NCBI GenBank assembly: GCA_016841965.1
Contig: JAEANN010000022.1
Span: 96,734-160,733, forward strand
Source: Candidatus Roseilinea mizusawaensis
GTDB taxonomy: Bacteria; Chloroflexota; Anaerolineae; J036; Brachytrichaceae
Direction: 5' to 3'
Length of the DNA stretch: 64,000 nt
Part shown: positions 1 to 9,127 of the stretch, in pieces
Position numbering within the stretch: position 1 is the first letter of the stretch
Layout: the number at the start of each line of letters is the position of its first letter
Notes under the pieces: model-generated
Database searches by the model: none
What the model was told of the DNA's origin: nothing
Seen by the model: the letters and a program-made list of their open reading frames with translations, nothing else
Position numbers and translations under genes: made by a program

Positions 1-838
1 CGCCGACATAGTACGGTGCTTCTGGATATCGAACGTCAATCACGCCGGGCAACAGGTTGTCGCCGGCCAATTGTGCACGCAAGAGCCGCGCCAGTGTCAC
101 CTTTTCGCTCATGTCACCTTCGTGCTCAGACCATCCCAGCCGCACGCGCCACCCATCCGCGTCGGTATAGGCGATGCCATAGCGGGCGCTGTACACATAC
201 AGGCGAGCGTCTGCCTCGAGGGCGGCCAGCTCGCTCAAGGTTCGCAGCAAGGCCGGCTCGATTGTCTGACCAATCTGCGGGCTGGCTGCATCCTGCGTCT
301 CGCTGCGCAGCCGCAGCGAGGCCGGCATATCTCCCAGCGCCTGTTGCACCTTGCCACTGCGATCGATCCACACAAGCCCTTGCGGCGTCTCCCACAGCGC
401 CAGCGCCTGCGACGCCTGCACCACGATGGTGCAGGCAACAGTCCATTCCCATGTGCACGTCACTTCGGCTGCATCGACCCCTGGCAAATCATCGATGCGC
501 TTTGCTGCCGCGTTCAGATCGACAAAAGCGAAGTGCTCGCCGGCCAGACCGCTGGCCCCGATGATCTGGGCCGGCGCCACGCCCTGGTTGTGATAGACGC
601 GAATAGAGTCGGTTGCAATCGTGAATGCATCGCCGGTGAACCAGCGCACACCAAGCGCCAACCCTGCAATCAGCGCCACTGCAACAGCAATCCGCAGCCG
701 CATTGCCCGGCTGAGACGGGGTGTTGCAGGCGCCTGCTGCCGGCTGAGGCGCCCAGCCGACCGCGCCACATCAAAGCGTGTGCGCGCATCTGTGCGCGCA
801 TGCTTGCGCCGGGGTCGGTAATAATGCATGTCGGACAT
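1..838 (-). CDS. ftsQ: Cell division protein FtsQ/DivIB (3' end cut by window start)
   Basis: About 279 codons are visible and the reading frame is still open at base 1, so the C-terminus is missing. I translated it by hand from the ATG at 838. The N-terminus is basic and cytoplasmic (about residues 1-45, many Arg), followed by one hydrophobic membrane segment (about 47-65). A POTRA-like region then starts with TIATDSIRVYHNQGVAPAQI, with the typical 'I-x-G-A-S-G-L-x-G' pattern near residue 95. This bitopic layout, the low sequence conservation and the position at the end of the dcw cluster after ddl all fit FtsQ, which bridges FtsL/FtsB to the divisome. It lies 167 bp downstream of ddl, and the gap is filled by a heptamer repeat. 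The identification rests on architecture and synteny more than on motifs. Confidence 0.8.
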   Translation of the reverse strand, partial: MSDMHYYRPRRKHARTDARTRFDVARSAGRLSRQQAPATPRLSRAMRLRIAVAVALIAGLALGVRWFTGDAFTIATDSIRVYHNQGVAPAQIIGASGLAGEHFAFVDLNAAAKRIDDLPGVDAAEVTCTWEWTVACTIVVQASQALALWETPQGLVWIDRSGKVQQALGDMPASLRLRSETQDAASPQIGQTIEPALLRTLSELAALEADARLYVYSARYGIAYTDADGWRVRLGWSEHEGDMSEKVTLARLLRAQLAGDNLLPGVIDVRYPEAPYYVG

Positions 839-903
839 GGCAATAGTCGTCAATAGTCAGTCGCCAGAACACAAAGCACAGAGTGCATCACCTGACACTC
901 ATT

Positions 904-1015
904 ACTCTCCACTCTCCACTCTGCACTCTCCACTCTGCACTCTGCACTCTGCACTCTCCACTCTGCACTCTCCACTCTGCACTCTCCACTCTGCACTCTG
1001 CACTCTCAACTCTCC
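904..1015. repeat. Heptanucleotide tandem array (ACTCTSC, 16 units)
   Basis: Sixteen consecutive 7-bp units follow each other without a break. They are mostly ACTCTCC or ACTCTGC, with one ACTCTCA. The array fills most of the ddl-ftsQ gap and runs over the ddl stop codon, so the last codons of ddl are made of repeat sequence. Just before it (841-860) lies a 10-bp near-duplication (CAATAGTCGT, CAATAGTCAG). Seven-base spacing is not a codon multiple, so no peptide repeat is implied. Confidence 0.97.
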
Positions 1016-2004
1016 ACCCTATCCCGTTCCAGCGCCAACTGAATCAGATAGTCCAGGAGCGCCGGATACGACATGCCGGTTGCCATCCACAACTTGGGGT
1101 ACATACTGATCGATGTAAAGCCGGGGATGGTATTGACTTCATTGACAAACAGTTCTCCTGTCTGGCCATTCATCAAAAAATCAACGCGCGTCATGCCCTG
1201 AATATCGACCGCGCGCGCGACTTCGACGGCCATATCGCGCACACGGCGCGCCAGCGCGTCCGACAGGGGCGCAGGGATGATCAGTTCTGATTGTTCTTCA
1301 CCCGTGGCCAGATACTTGGCTGCATAGTCATAGAACTCACGGCGCGGCTTGATCTCGCCGACAACTGAAGCGCGCAAGTCGTCATTGCCCAGCACGCTCA
1401 CTTCGAGTTCGCGGGCATGTGGCACGGCTGCTTCGATCAACACTTTGCGATCCCACTTGAGCGCCTCAAGCACCCCGGCTGCAATCTCTTCGACCGATTT
1501 GCACTTGCTGATGCCCACGCTGCTGCCCATGTTGGCCGGCTTGACAAACACCGGCAGGCCCAGCGCCATCACGGCCTGCGTCACAATCGACTCGGCTCGC
1601 GCACGCCACTCATGCCCCAGCACAACCATTGCGCGGGCCACCGGCAGGCCATGTGCACGCATGACATCTTTGAAAATCGCCTTGTCCATGCCGACCGCCG
1701 AGCCGACCACGCCGGCCCCGACAAACGGCACGCCGAGCAAGCGCAACAATCCCTGCACCGTGCCATCCTCGCCGTTTGGCCCATGCAGCAGTGGAAACAC
1801 CACATCGAATTCGCGCAGTGATTCGAGCGGCACAGGCCAGCGTCCGTCCTTGCCGATCAACACCGGCGTCACGTCATAGCGATCTGTATCCAACTCTTCC
1901 ATGACCGATGCCGCCGACATCAGGCTTACCTCGTGCTCGCCGCTCTGCCCGCCGTACAAGACGGCCACTTTGATCTTCGAATGTGATGTTGCAGTCTGTC
2001 CCAT
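1006..2004 (-). CDS. ddl: D-alanine--D-alanine ligase
   Basis: 332 residues, close to the family norm. This ATP-grasp enzyme joins two D-Ala for the peptidoglycan stem peptide. The N-terminal substrate loop GGQSGEHEVS is at about residues 18-27. HGPNGEDGTVQG (about 74-85) and the central ATP-grasp stretch VFVKPANMGSSVGISK follow. The Mg-binding C-terminus carries VNEVNTIPGFTSISMYPKLW, in which the Glu and Asn bind metal. It follows murB in the dcw operon with a 13-bp gap. The start at 2004 (ATG) leaves about nine residues before the first strand (KVAVLYGG). The stop codon is inside the heptamer array, so the C-terminal residues ...VES may have drifted with the repeat. Confidence 0.96.
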   Translation of the reverse strand: MGQTATSHSKIKVAVLYGGQSGEHEVSLMSAASVMEELDTDRYDVTPVLIGKDGRWPVPLESLREFDVVFPLLHGPNGEDGTVQGLLRLLGVPFVGAGVVGSAVGMDKAIFKDVMRAHGLPVARAMVVLGHEWRARAESIVTQAVMALGLPVFVKPANMGSSVGISKCKSVEEIAAGVLEALKWDRKVLIEAAVPHARELEVSVLGNDDLRASVVGEIKPRREFYDYAAKYLATGEEQSELIIPAPLSDALARRVRDMAVEVARAVDIQGMTRVDFLMNGQTGELFVNEVNTIPGFTSISMYPKLWMATGMSYPALLDYLIQLALERDRVES

Positions 2005-2011
2005 GAATTGT

Positions 2012-2039
2012 CAGCACTCAGCACCCAGCACCCAGCTCT
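2012..2039. repeat. Heptamer repeat over the murB stop codon (CAGCACY, 3-4 units)
   Basis: Units CAGCACT, CAGCACC, CAGCACC and a degenerate CAGCTCT follow each other exactly seven bases apart. The murB stop codon (2018-2020) lies within the array, so the last residues of MurB (...GAGC) are encoded by it. Confidence 0.85.
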
Positions 2040-2953
2040 GCCCGCTCCCACTCACCGATCAGTTCGATCTCCAGTTCCAGCCAGATATCAAAGCGCTCGA
2101 GCACAGCCCGGCGCGCGAGATCAATGAGCGCCTTGACATCGGCTGCCGTGGCCTGGCCGGTGGCATTCACAAAGAAGTTGGCATGCACCGGCGAGATCAT
2201 TGCGCCGCCGCGCTGCGCGCCTTTGAGGCCACAAGCATCGATAAGCCGGCCGGCGTAGTCGCCAGGAGGATTCTTGAACATACTGCCAATCGTCGCGCCC
2301 GGTGGTTGAGAGGCCCGCCGTCGCGCCTGAAACTCGGCTGCCCGGCGCTCCAGATTCACGCGATGGTCGCGCTTGAGATCAAACAAGGCGCTGAGCACAA
2401 CCGGCCGCTCCTCGGGCTGATATTGCTTTAACGCGCTCTGGCGATACGCAAAGGCAAGCTGGCGCGGCGTCCAGTATTCGGGTTGCCCACCCCGGCGCAT
2501 GATGCGCGCCAAATGCAAATTGCTGCCAACTTCCGTGCCGTGCGCCCCGGCATTGCCGACGACCGCTCCGCCGACCGTTCCGGGCACGCCAACCGCCCAC
2601 TCCATGCCGGCCAGACCCCGCTCGATGCAATCTCGCGCCAGGGTTGCCAGCACAGCACCCGAATCGGCTTCCACCCGCGCAGAAATATCTTTTACTGTGA
2701 ACTTGACCTCGCGCGTGCGATTCAGAACAACCAATCCCCGCACGCCGGCGTCGCTCACCAGAATGTTGGCGCCGCCGCCAATCACGACACACCGTAATCC
2801 CAGCGCATCGGCGCGATCGACCAGCGCGACCAGCTCATCGGTGGTGCGCGCATCCACCAGCAAATCGGCCGGCCCGCCGATACGTGCGGTGGTGTAGCGA
2901 GCCATCGGCTCGTTGCGTTTTGCGCGTGTCTTCAACACCTCCAGAATATCCAT
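2018..2953 (-). CDS. murB: UDP-N-acetylmuramate dehydrogenase
   Basis: 311 residues from the ATG at 2953. The frame opens 30 codons earlier, but that part is low in family similarity and overlaps nothing useful. MurB reduces UDP-GlcNAc-enolpyruvate to UDP-MurNAc with NADPH and FAD in the cytoplasm. Visible FAD-domain motifs are TTARIGGPADLLVDA near the start, IGGGANILVSD, and the long VPGTVGGAVVGNAGAHGTE stretch. The C-terminal domain carries PPGATIGSMFKNP with the catalytic Ser-type position, then ISPVHANFFVN. The gene lies 46 bp after murC and 13 bp before ddl. Its extreme C-terminus is heptamer repeat. Confidence 0.95.
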   Translation of the reverse strand: MDILEVLKTRAKRNEPMARYTTARIGGPADLLVDARTTDELVALVDRADALGLRCVVIGGGANILVSDAGVRGLVVLNRTREVKFTVKDISARVEADSGAVLATLARDCIERGLAGMEWAVGVPGTVGGAVVGNAGAHGTEVGSNLHLARIMRRGGQPEYWTPRQLAFAYRQSALKQYQPEERPVVLSALFDLKRDHRVNLERRAAEFQARRRASQPPGATIGSMFKNPPGDYAGRLIDACGLKGAQRGGAMISPVHANFFVNATGQATAADVKALIDLARRAVLERFDIWLELEIELIGEWERAELGAGC

Positions 2954-2999
2954 GACTGCCCGTTGGGGCGACCAACCGGTCGCTGGGGCTGGGTCGCCC

Positions 3000-4442
3000 C
3001 TACCGCAACATCTCCAGCAATCGCTCGCCGACCAAATTGCCATCGCCGGCGCTCAACGTGATCACCACGTCGCCGCCGCGCGCCTGCGATAACAGAATCC
3101 CCAGCGCGTCGCCAAACGACGCCGCATTGTGCGCGCGCGGGTGGATCAGCCGGCGTGAAATCTCAATCGGGTTCAACGCATTGGCTGCAAAGCCAAAATC
3201 CTCGGGCCGCTCGCGCGCGGCGTAGATGGGTAACACAATCACCTGATCAGCGTCGCTGAAAGATTCGGCAAACGCATCCATGAGCGCAATGGTGCGGCTG
3301 TACGTGTGCGGCTGCCAAACCGCCCAGATGCGCGCCACCGGGAAACGCTGACGCGCTGCGCGCAACGTTGCGCGAATCTCGGTTGGATGATGTGCATAGT
3401 CATCGAAAACGCGAATGCCGCGCTGCTCGCCGCGCAATTCAAACCGGCGGCCCGAACCCAGAAAGCCGCCCAGCGATTTCACCGCCTCCTGTACCGGCAC
3501 ACCAACCGCCTCGGCCACGGCCAGAGCGGCCAACGCATTCAACACATTGTGCTCGCCCGGCAGGCGCAGCGACATCTGGCCGACGTGTCCAGCCGGCCCG
3601 CTATAGGCAAAGTCCACGCCGCCCAGGGGATTGGCTCGCGCGTTCGAGGCGCGCCACATGCCGCGCTGAAACCCATAGTCGATCACCGTCGGCCGGTCTG
3701 CCTCATCTGCTGGCAGTGGCCGCGCTTGACTCAGTCCGGCTCGCTTCAGCGCCTGCGCCACGCCCGGATCGTCGGCGCAGGCGATGATGGCTCCGTTGGC
3801 CGGCACATTGGCCGCAAACGCCGCAAACGCAGCGATGGTGTCGTCCAGATCGTGATAGGTGTCGGGATGGTCAAACTCGATGTTGGTGATCACCGCGATG
3901 CGCGGATGCAGACGCAGAAAGGTGCGATCATATTCATCTGCCTCCACCACAAATGCGTCGCCGTTGCCGGCGCGGGCATTGACGCCGAGCGGCACGGGCG
4001 TCGCGCCGATGATGAACGATGGGTCATACCCGGCATCATTCAAAATCGTGGCAATCATGCCGGTCGTGGTGCTCTTGCCATGCGTGCCTGCCACCGCGAT
4101 CCCAATCGACGCCGCGTTGCCAGATGGGCCGCTGCGCGCGCTATCCCCCTGCATGAGCATGTTCAGCACGTCGCCGCGATGCCACACTGGAATGCCCCGC
4201 GCGCGGGCCGCGACAAGCTCCGGCTCATCGCGGGCAATCGCCGACGAGGGCGCCAGCGCGTCGACGCCATCCAGATGCGCTGGATCGTGGCCGACGAAGG
4301 TGGAAATACCTTCCGCGTTCAGGGCATCGAGCAGCGGGGAATGGGCGCGATCGTCACCGGACACGGCAAAGCCGCGCGCCTTCATCACGCGCGCAATGGC
4401 GCTCATACCTGCGCCGCCGATGCCCATGATATGCACCCTCAT
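3000..4442 (-). CDS. murC: UDP-N-acetylmuramate--L-alanine ligase
   Basis: 480 residues from the ATG at 4442. The open frame runs much further upstream (to 5861), but there it is only a shadow of cvpA and murG. MurC adds L-Ala to UDP-MurNAc. The N-terminal nucleotide-binding motif HIMGIGGAGMSAIARVMK is at residues 4-21. The ATP P-loop GTHGKSTTTGM lies near residue 120, EADEYDRTFL follows, and the C-terminal domain has DDYAHHPTEIRATL. The start overlaps the cvpA stop by 4 bp (ATGA), which indicates translational coupling. Confidence 0.96.
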   Translation of the reverse strand: MRVHIMGIGGAGMSAIARVMKARGFAVSGDDRAHSPLLDALNAEGISTFVGHDPAHLDGVDALAPSSAIARDEPELVAARARGIPVWHRGDVLNMLMQGDSARSGPSGNAASIGIAVAGTHGKSTTTGMIATILNDAGYDPSFIIGATPVPLGVNARAGNGDAFVVEADEYDRTFLRLHPRIAVITNIEFDHPDTYHDLDDTIAAFAAFAANVPANGAIIACADDPGVAQALKRAGLSQARPLPADEADRPTVIDYGFQRGMWRASNARANPLGGVDFAYSGPAGHVGQMSLRLPGEHNVLNALAALAVAEAVGVPVQEAVKSLGGFLGSGRRFELRGEQRGIRVFDDYAHHPTEIRATLRAARQRFPVARIWAVWQPHTYSRTIALMDAFAESFSDADQVIVLPIYAARERPEDFGFAANALNPIEISRRLIHPRAHNAASFGDALGILLSQARGGDVVITLSAGDGNLVGERLLEMLR

Positions 4443-4993
4443 ATGATCACCACAATCAGGAATAAAAAGATGAATACAAGCACGATGATGAGTGTTGTGC
4501 CCGAGAAGAACAGAAAAGCCGAGTTCTTGATCCAGAAGAAGTTCTCCCACCCTTCTGTCGGCGGTGTGAACAGAGGCGGATTGGCATTGGGTGGAAAGGG
4601 CCCGGCGCCCAGAATCTTCGCATCCCAGGCCAGGTACGCCAGGGTGCTGAATATCAGAAAGCCGTTCAGGCTGCCACACAGGAAAGAGATCAGGCCCTCC
4701 TCGACTCGCCCACGCGCAGTATTGGAGAAGCGACTGCGCACAACCGCCGGCCCAAGATAGCCGAAAAACGCAATCACCAAGAAAGGAACAGCTTTCACTG
4801 CGAACCGGGCCGTCGCGCCGGCCGGCGACGAATCCGGCGCAAAACTGTCCAGAATGGCGCCAAACTGATTCAGCACGAAGATCGCCAGGATCAGGCTGGC
4901 CGTGGCAATGATCTCGCGCACCCAGCCGCGCATGGCCCCAATGAAGCCAAAGATCACGGTGAAGAAAGCAAACACGACATCTGCATTGACCAT
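4439..4993 (-). CDS. CvpA/colicin-V-production-like membrane protein
   Basis: 184 residues with four likely membrane segments (about 5-25, 30-48, 68-90, 100-125) and a very hydrophobic C-terminal helix (about 160-184). The opening GFIGAMRGWVREIIATASLI matches the CvpA family pattern 'G-x-x-R-G-x-x-x-E'. Family members are inner-membrane proteins of unclear role, linked to colicin V secretion in E. coli and to envelope homeostasis elsewhere. It sits between murG (9 bp upstream) and murC (4-bp ATGA overlap), so it is co-translated with the cell-wall ligases. That position suggests an envelope role, by inference only. Confidence 0.7.
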   Translation of the reverse strand: MVNADVVFAFFTVIFGFIGAMRGWVREIIATASLILAIFVLNQFGAILDSFAPDSSPAGATARFAVKAVPFLVIAFFGYLGPAVVRSRFSNTARGRVEEGLISFLCGSLNGFLIFSTLAYLAWDAKILGAGPFPPNANPPLFTPPTEGWENFFWIKNSAFLFFSGTTLIIVLVFIFLFLIVVII

Positions 4994-5002
4994 GCTGCCA
5001 CC

Positions 5003-6322
5003 TCAGTGCGGGCGGATCGAATCCGGACGCAAAGGCGGCGCATTGCCTGCGCTGCGCCGGCCGGCTTGGGCAGACCCAATCTGCCAGATGACTTCCGCAA
5101 TTCGGCGCGCCCCATCTTTTGCGCCGGCGGCCAGTCTGCCCGACGCCTCGCGCATGGCAGACAGTCGCGCGGGATCGCCGAGCAGCGACGCCACCGTTCG
5201 CACCAGCCCCTGTTCGGGGTGATTCAACTGGCTGTCTTCGAGCAGCACTGCCGCGCCATGATCGACGAGATACTGCGCGTTGACGCGCTGATATCTCCAA
5301 GCGTGCGGATAGGGCACCAACACCGCCGGCAAGCCCAGCGCCGGCAGCTCGCCCAGCGCCGACGCGCCCGACCGGCACACCACCAGATCCGCCGCCGCCA
5401 TGGCATCGGCCATCTCCTCGTGCAGATACGGGAGCGCCAAATAGCGTTCGCGAACATCGGGAGCAAAGGCTTCGCGCGCCGCCTGTATCTCTGGCCAGTC
5501 TCGGTTGCCCGTCACATGCAAGATGTGGGTCGCATTGGGGTTGGGGGCCACAGACAACAGCGCGTCGATATTCGAGATAACTGCCCGGTTGATGCTGCGC
5601 GCGCCGGTGCTGCCCCCCACCACCAGCAACACGGTCGCGCCTGCCGGCAGGCCAAAGCGCGCCCGGCCTGCTTCGCGCGTGGCGCGCACAAACACCTCGC
5701 GCACCGGATAGCCGGTGACCACCATTTTGGCGCGCGGAATGAATGCGCCCGACGCCTCTGTGGTTGTAGCCACCCTGGTTGCCAGGCGAGCCATGGCTTT
5801 GAGGGCCAGCCCCGGCTCGATATCTGGCAGATAGACAATGCTCGGCACGCGCCGCAGCCAAGCCGCCATACTCACCGGCACGCCGACAAACCCGCCTGTG
5901 AGCAACACTACATCTGGCTTATACGCGCCGAGGATTCGGTGCGCGCTGAACGCGCCGTGCGCAATGCGCAACGCGCCGCGCGCCGCCCGAAGCAGCCCCA
6001 CACCATGCATGGCGCCGGCCTGAATTGCGGCGAATGCAATCCCTTCACGCTGCACCAGTTGCCTTTCCATACCCTCAGATTCGCCAACGAACAACGCCTG
6101 CACGTCGCAGATTCGCTCGGTGCAGTTGCCTGTTCGTGGATCGTCGCGCATCGCGGCCCAGGTTGACTCTTGAGATGGCCTCTGCGCCGGCTTGTTCTTC
6201 AAACCGGTCGGCGAAATCTCGGCCGATTCGATCTGCGCTGCCATCTCCCGCAGACTTTTCAGAACGGTAAGCGCCGGCAGCACGTGGCCGGCTGTCCCAC
6301 CGGCGGAAATCAGTAGTCGCAC
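5003..6322 (-). CDS. murG: UDP-GlcNAc:undecaprenyl-PP-MurNAc-pentapeptide GlcNAc transferase, with N-terminal insertion
   Basis: 439 residues, longer than the usual 350-370. MurG makes lipid II on the cytoplasmic membrane face. The start chosen is the GTG at 6322, preceded by a GAGG-type ribosome site; it begins VRLLISAGGTAGHVLPALTV, the classic acceptor-binding loop. The UDP-GlcNAc site shows VVGGSTGARSIN and VCRSGASALGELPALGLPAV. Between residues about 29 and 72 there is an extra hydrophilic stretch with no counterpart in E. coli MurG; after it the family pattern resumes at ALFVGESEGMERQLV. The first 83 codons overlap the end of the ftsW frame. Apart from the insertion, all expected parts are present. 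Confidence 0.94.
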   Translation of the reverse strand: MRLLISAGGTAGHVLPALTVLKSLREMAAQIESAEISPTGLKNKPAQRPSQESTWAAMRDDPRTGNCTERICDVQALFVGESEGMERQLVQREGIAFAAIQAGAMHGVGLLRAARGALRIAHGAFSAHRILGAYKPDVVLLTGGFVGVPVSMAAWLRRVPSIVYLPDIEPGLALKAMARLATRVATTTEASGAFIPRAKMVVTGYPVREVFVRATREAGRARFGLPAGATVLLVVGGSTGARSINRAVISNIDALLSVAPNPNATHILHVTGNRDWPEIQAAREAFAPDVRERYLALPYLHEEMADAMAAADLVVCRSGASALGELPALGLPAVLVPYPHAWRYQRVNAQYLVDHGAAVLLEDSQLNHPEQGLVRTVASLLGDPARLSAMREASGRLAAGAKDGARRIAEVIWQIGSAQAGRRSAGNAPPLRPDSIRPH

Positions 6323-7550
6323 GGTAGCTCCTCGTCCCTCCGGCGCCGCCCAAGGTTGCATCCTCGCTAGCGCCAGTAGACAATTGTGTTCCACGCGATA
6401 TGCTCATCAGGATTCCACAGGCTGCCATCACCGACACCAGCGATGACCCGCCCAGGCTGAGAAACGGCACCGGCACGCCGGGCAACGGAAACAATGCAGT
6501 CATCGCCAACACATTGATCATCGTCTGCCCGATGATCCAGGTGATGATGCCAATCCCCAGGAACGCCCCGAACGCCGTGTCGGCCCTGTACGCAATGCGA
6601 GTTGCTCGCCATGCCAGCAGGACAAACAGGCCAAGCGTCACGATTACGCCCAGCCAGCCCATCTCCTCGGCCAGCACGGCAAACACACTGTCGGTGTGCG
6701 GCGTCGGCAACAAACCAAATTTCTGATAGCCGGCGCCAATGCCGCGCCCCAGCACGCCGCCCTCGGCAAACGCAATCAAGGCTTGCTGGATGTGATAATG
6801 GGCCTGACTGTCTGGATCGCCCAGCGACAACAGAAAACTATCCAGGCGGGCCGCCGAATGTGGGAATAGACGCACCAACCCAAGCAAAATCACTGCGGCC
6901 ACCGTGCCGACCAGCGCTACCTGCGACAGACTCGCCCCAGCGACAAAGAACATGGCCGCAGCCGCCAGCACGATCACCAGCGTGGTGCTCAGGTCGGGCT
7001 GAATGACGATCAACCCCGCCCCAATGCCGATGATGACGCCGAACGGCACCAGCCCATTTGCAATGCTCCGCACCTGATCACGCCGCGACGCCAGCCACGA
7101 CGCGGCATAGACCAAGATGACAATTTTGGCTGCTTCGCTGGGCTGGATCGACCCGCCGATGAACGAACGGCGCGCATTGAACTTGTCTGCGCCGACCAGG
7201 GCCACCAGCAACAGCATGAGCAGGCACAGGCCCATCAACACCACCGACCAGCGTCTGAGGTGCCCGTAGTCCAGCCGGCTGAGCGCCACAAACAACACCA
7301 AGCCTAGCCCGGCAAACAGGACCTGCCGCCCGAATATAGCCAACGGGCTGCCCTCTACGACATACGACCAGTAGTACGTGGTGCTGTAGGTCATGATCAA
7401 ACCCAGCACCACCAGCGCCAGCATGACCATGACGAACACGCCGTCAACGCCGGGCGAGCCGGCCACGGCCACTGTTGATCGCCGGGCCAGGGTTGCCGTG
7501 CGCCGGGTTGTGCGCCGGGAAGTAGGCGGTGTTGAGACAACCGATGCCAT
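6075..7550 (-). CDS. ftsW: Lipid II polymerase / cell division protein FtsW
   Basis: 491 residues from the ATG at 7550. A SEDS-family glycosyltransferase with about ten membrane helices between residues 35 and 385. Family landmarks are NARRSFIGGSIQPSEAAKI, IQPDLSTTLVIVLAAAAMFF, the AEEMGWLG stretch, and the final PFLSLGGSSLVSVMAACGIL. After ...LMSISRG the frame does not stop but continues for over 100 Arg-rich residues. The last 83 codons overlap the start of murG in another frame. FtsW proteins normally end soon after the last helix, so this tail is probably a by-product of a lost stop codon. The gene starts 7 bp after murD. Confidence 0.92.
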   Translation of the reverse strand: MASVVSTPPTSRRTTRRTATLARRSTVAVAGSPGVDGVFVMVMLALVVLGLIMTYSTTYYWSYVVEGSPLAIFGRQVLFAGLGLVLFVALSRLDYGHLRRWSVVLMGLCLLMLLLVALVGADKFNARRSFIGGSIQPSEAAKIVILVYAASWLASRRDQVRSIANGLVPFGVIIGIGAGLIVIQPDLSTTLVIVLAAAAMFFVAGASLSQVALVGTVAAVILLGLVRLFPHSAARLDSFLLSLGDPDSQAHYHIQQALIAFAEGGVLGRGIGAGYQKFGLLPTPHTDSVFAVLAEEMGWLGVIVTLGLFVLLAWRATRIAYRADTAFGAFLGIGIITWIIGQTMINVLAMTALFPLPGVPVPFLSLGGSSLVSVMAACGILMSISRGTQLSTGASEDATLGGAGGTRSYRATTDFRRWDSRPRAAGAYRSEKSAGDGSADRIGRDFADRFEEQAGAEAISRVNLGRDARRSTNRQLHRANLRRAGVVRWRI

Positions 7551-7557
7551 GCCTGTG

Positions 7558-9030
<1,473 letters not shown>

Positions 9031-9034
9031 CTAT

Positions 9035-9073
9035 CTATTTGCCCGTGCTATTTGCCCGTGCTATTTGCCCGTG
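9035..9073. repeat. 13-bp perfect tandem repeat (CTATTTGCCCGTG x3)
   Basis: Three identical copies without a break, directly upstream of the murD start in the mraY-murD gap. No hairpin or promoter function is evident. Confidence 0.97.
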
Positions 9074-9092
9074 ATCCGGGATGACGCGCATT

Positions 9093-9121
9093 CAATCTGC
9101 AATCATCAATCCCGCAATCGT
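9093..9121. repeat. Degenerate heptamer repeat (CAATCNN, 4 units)
   Basis: CAATCTG, CAATCAT, CAATCCCG (one base longer) and CAATCGT lie between the 13-bp repeat and the mraY stop codon. Together with the two arrays on its left, almost the whole 97-bp mraY-murD gap is short tandem repeat. Confidence 0.7.
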
Positions 9122-9127
9122 CAGCGG

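Noticed and set aside
904..1015. Possible CRISPR array
   Set aside because: The units are 7 bp, contiguous and without spacers; no cas gene is in the window.
3306..4760. 484-codon open frame on the plus strand opposite murC
   Set aside because: Composition is that of an antisense shadow, with no family motif; murC on the other strand is certain.
4443..5861. Long N-terminal extension of MurC (953-residue open frame)
   Set aside because: The extension is an Arg/Gly/Ala-rich shadow of cvpA and murG; MurC starts at its own ATG with the family motif.
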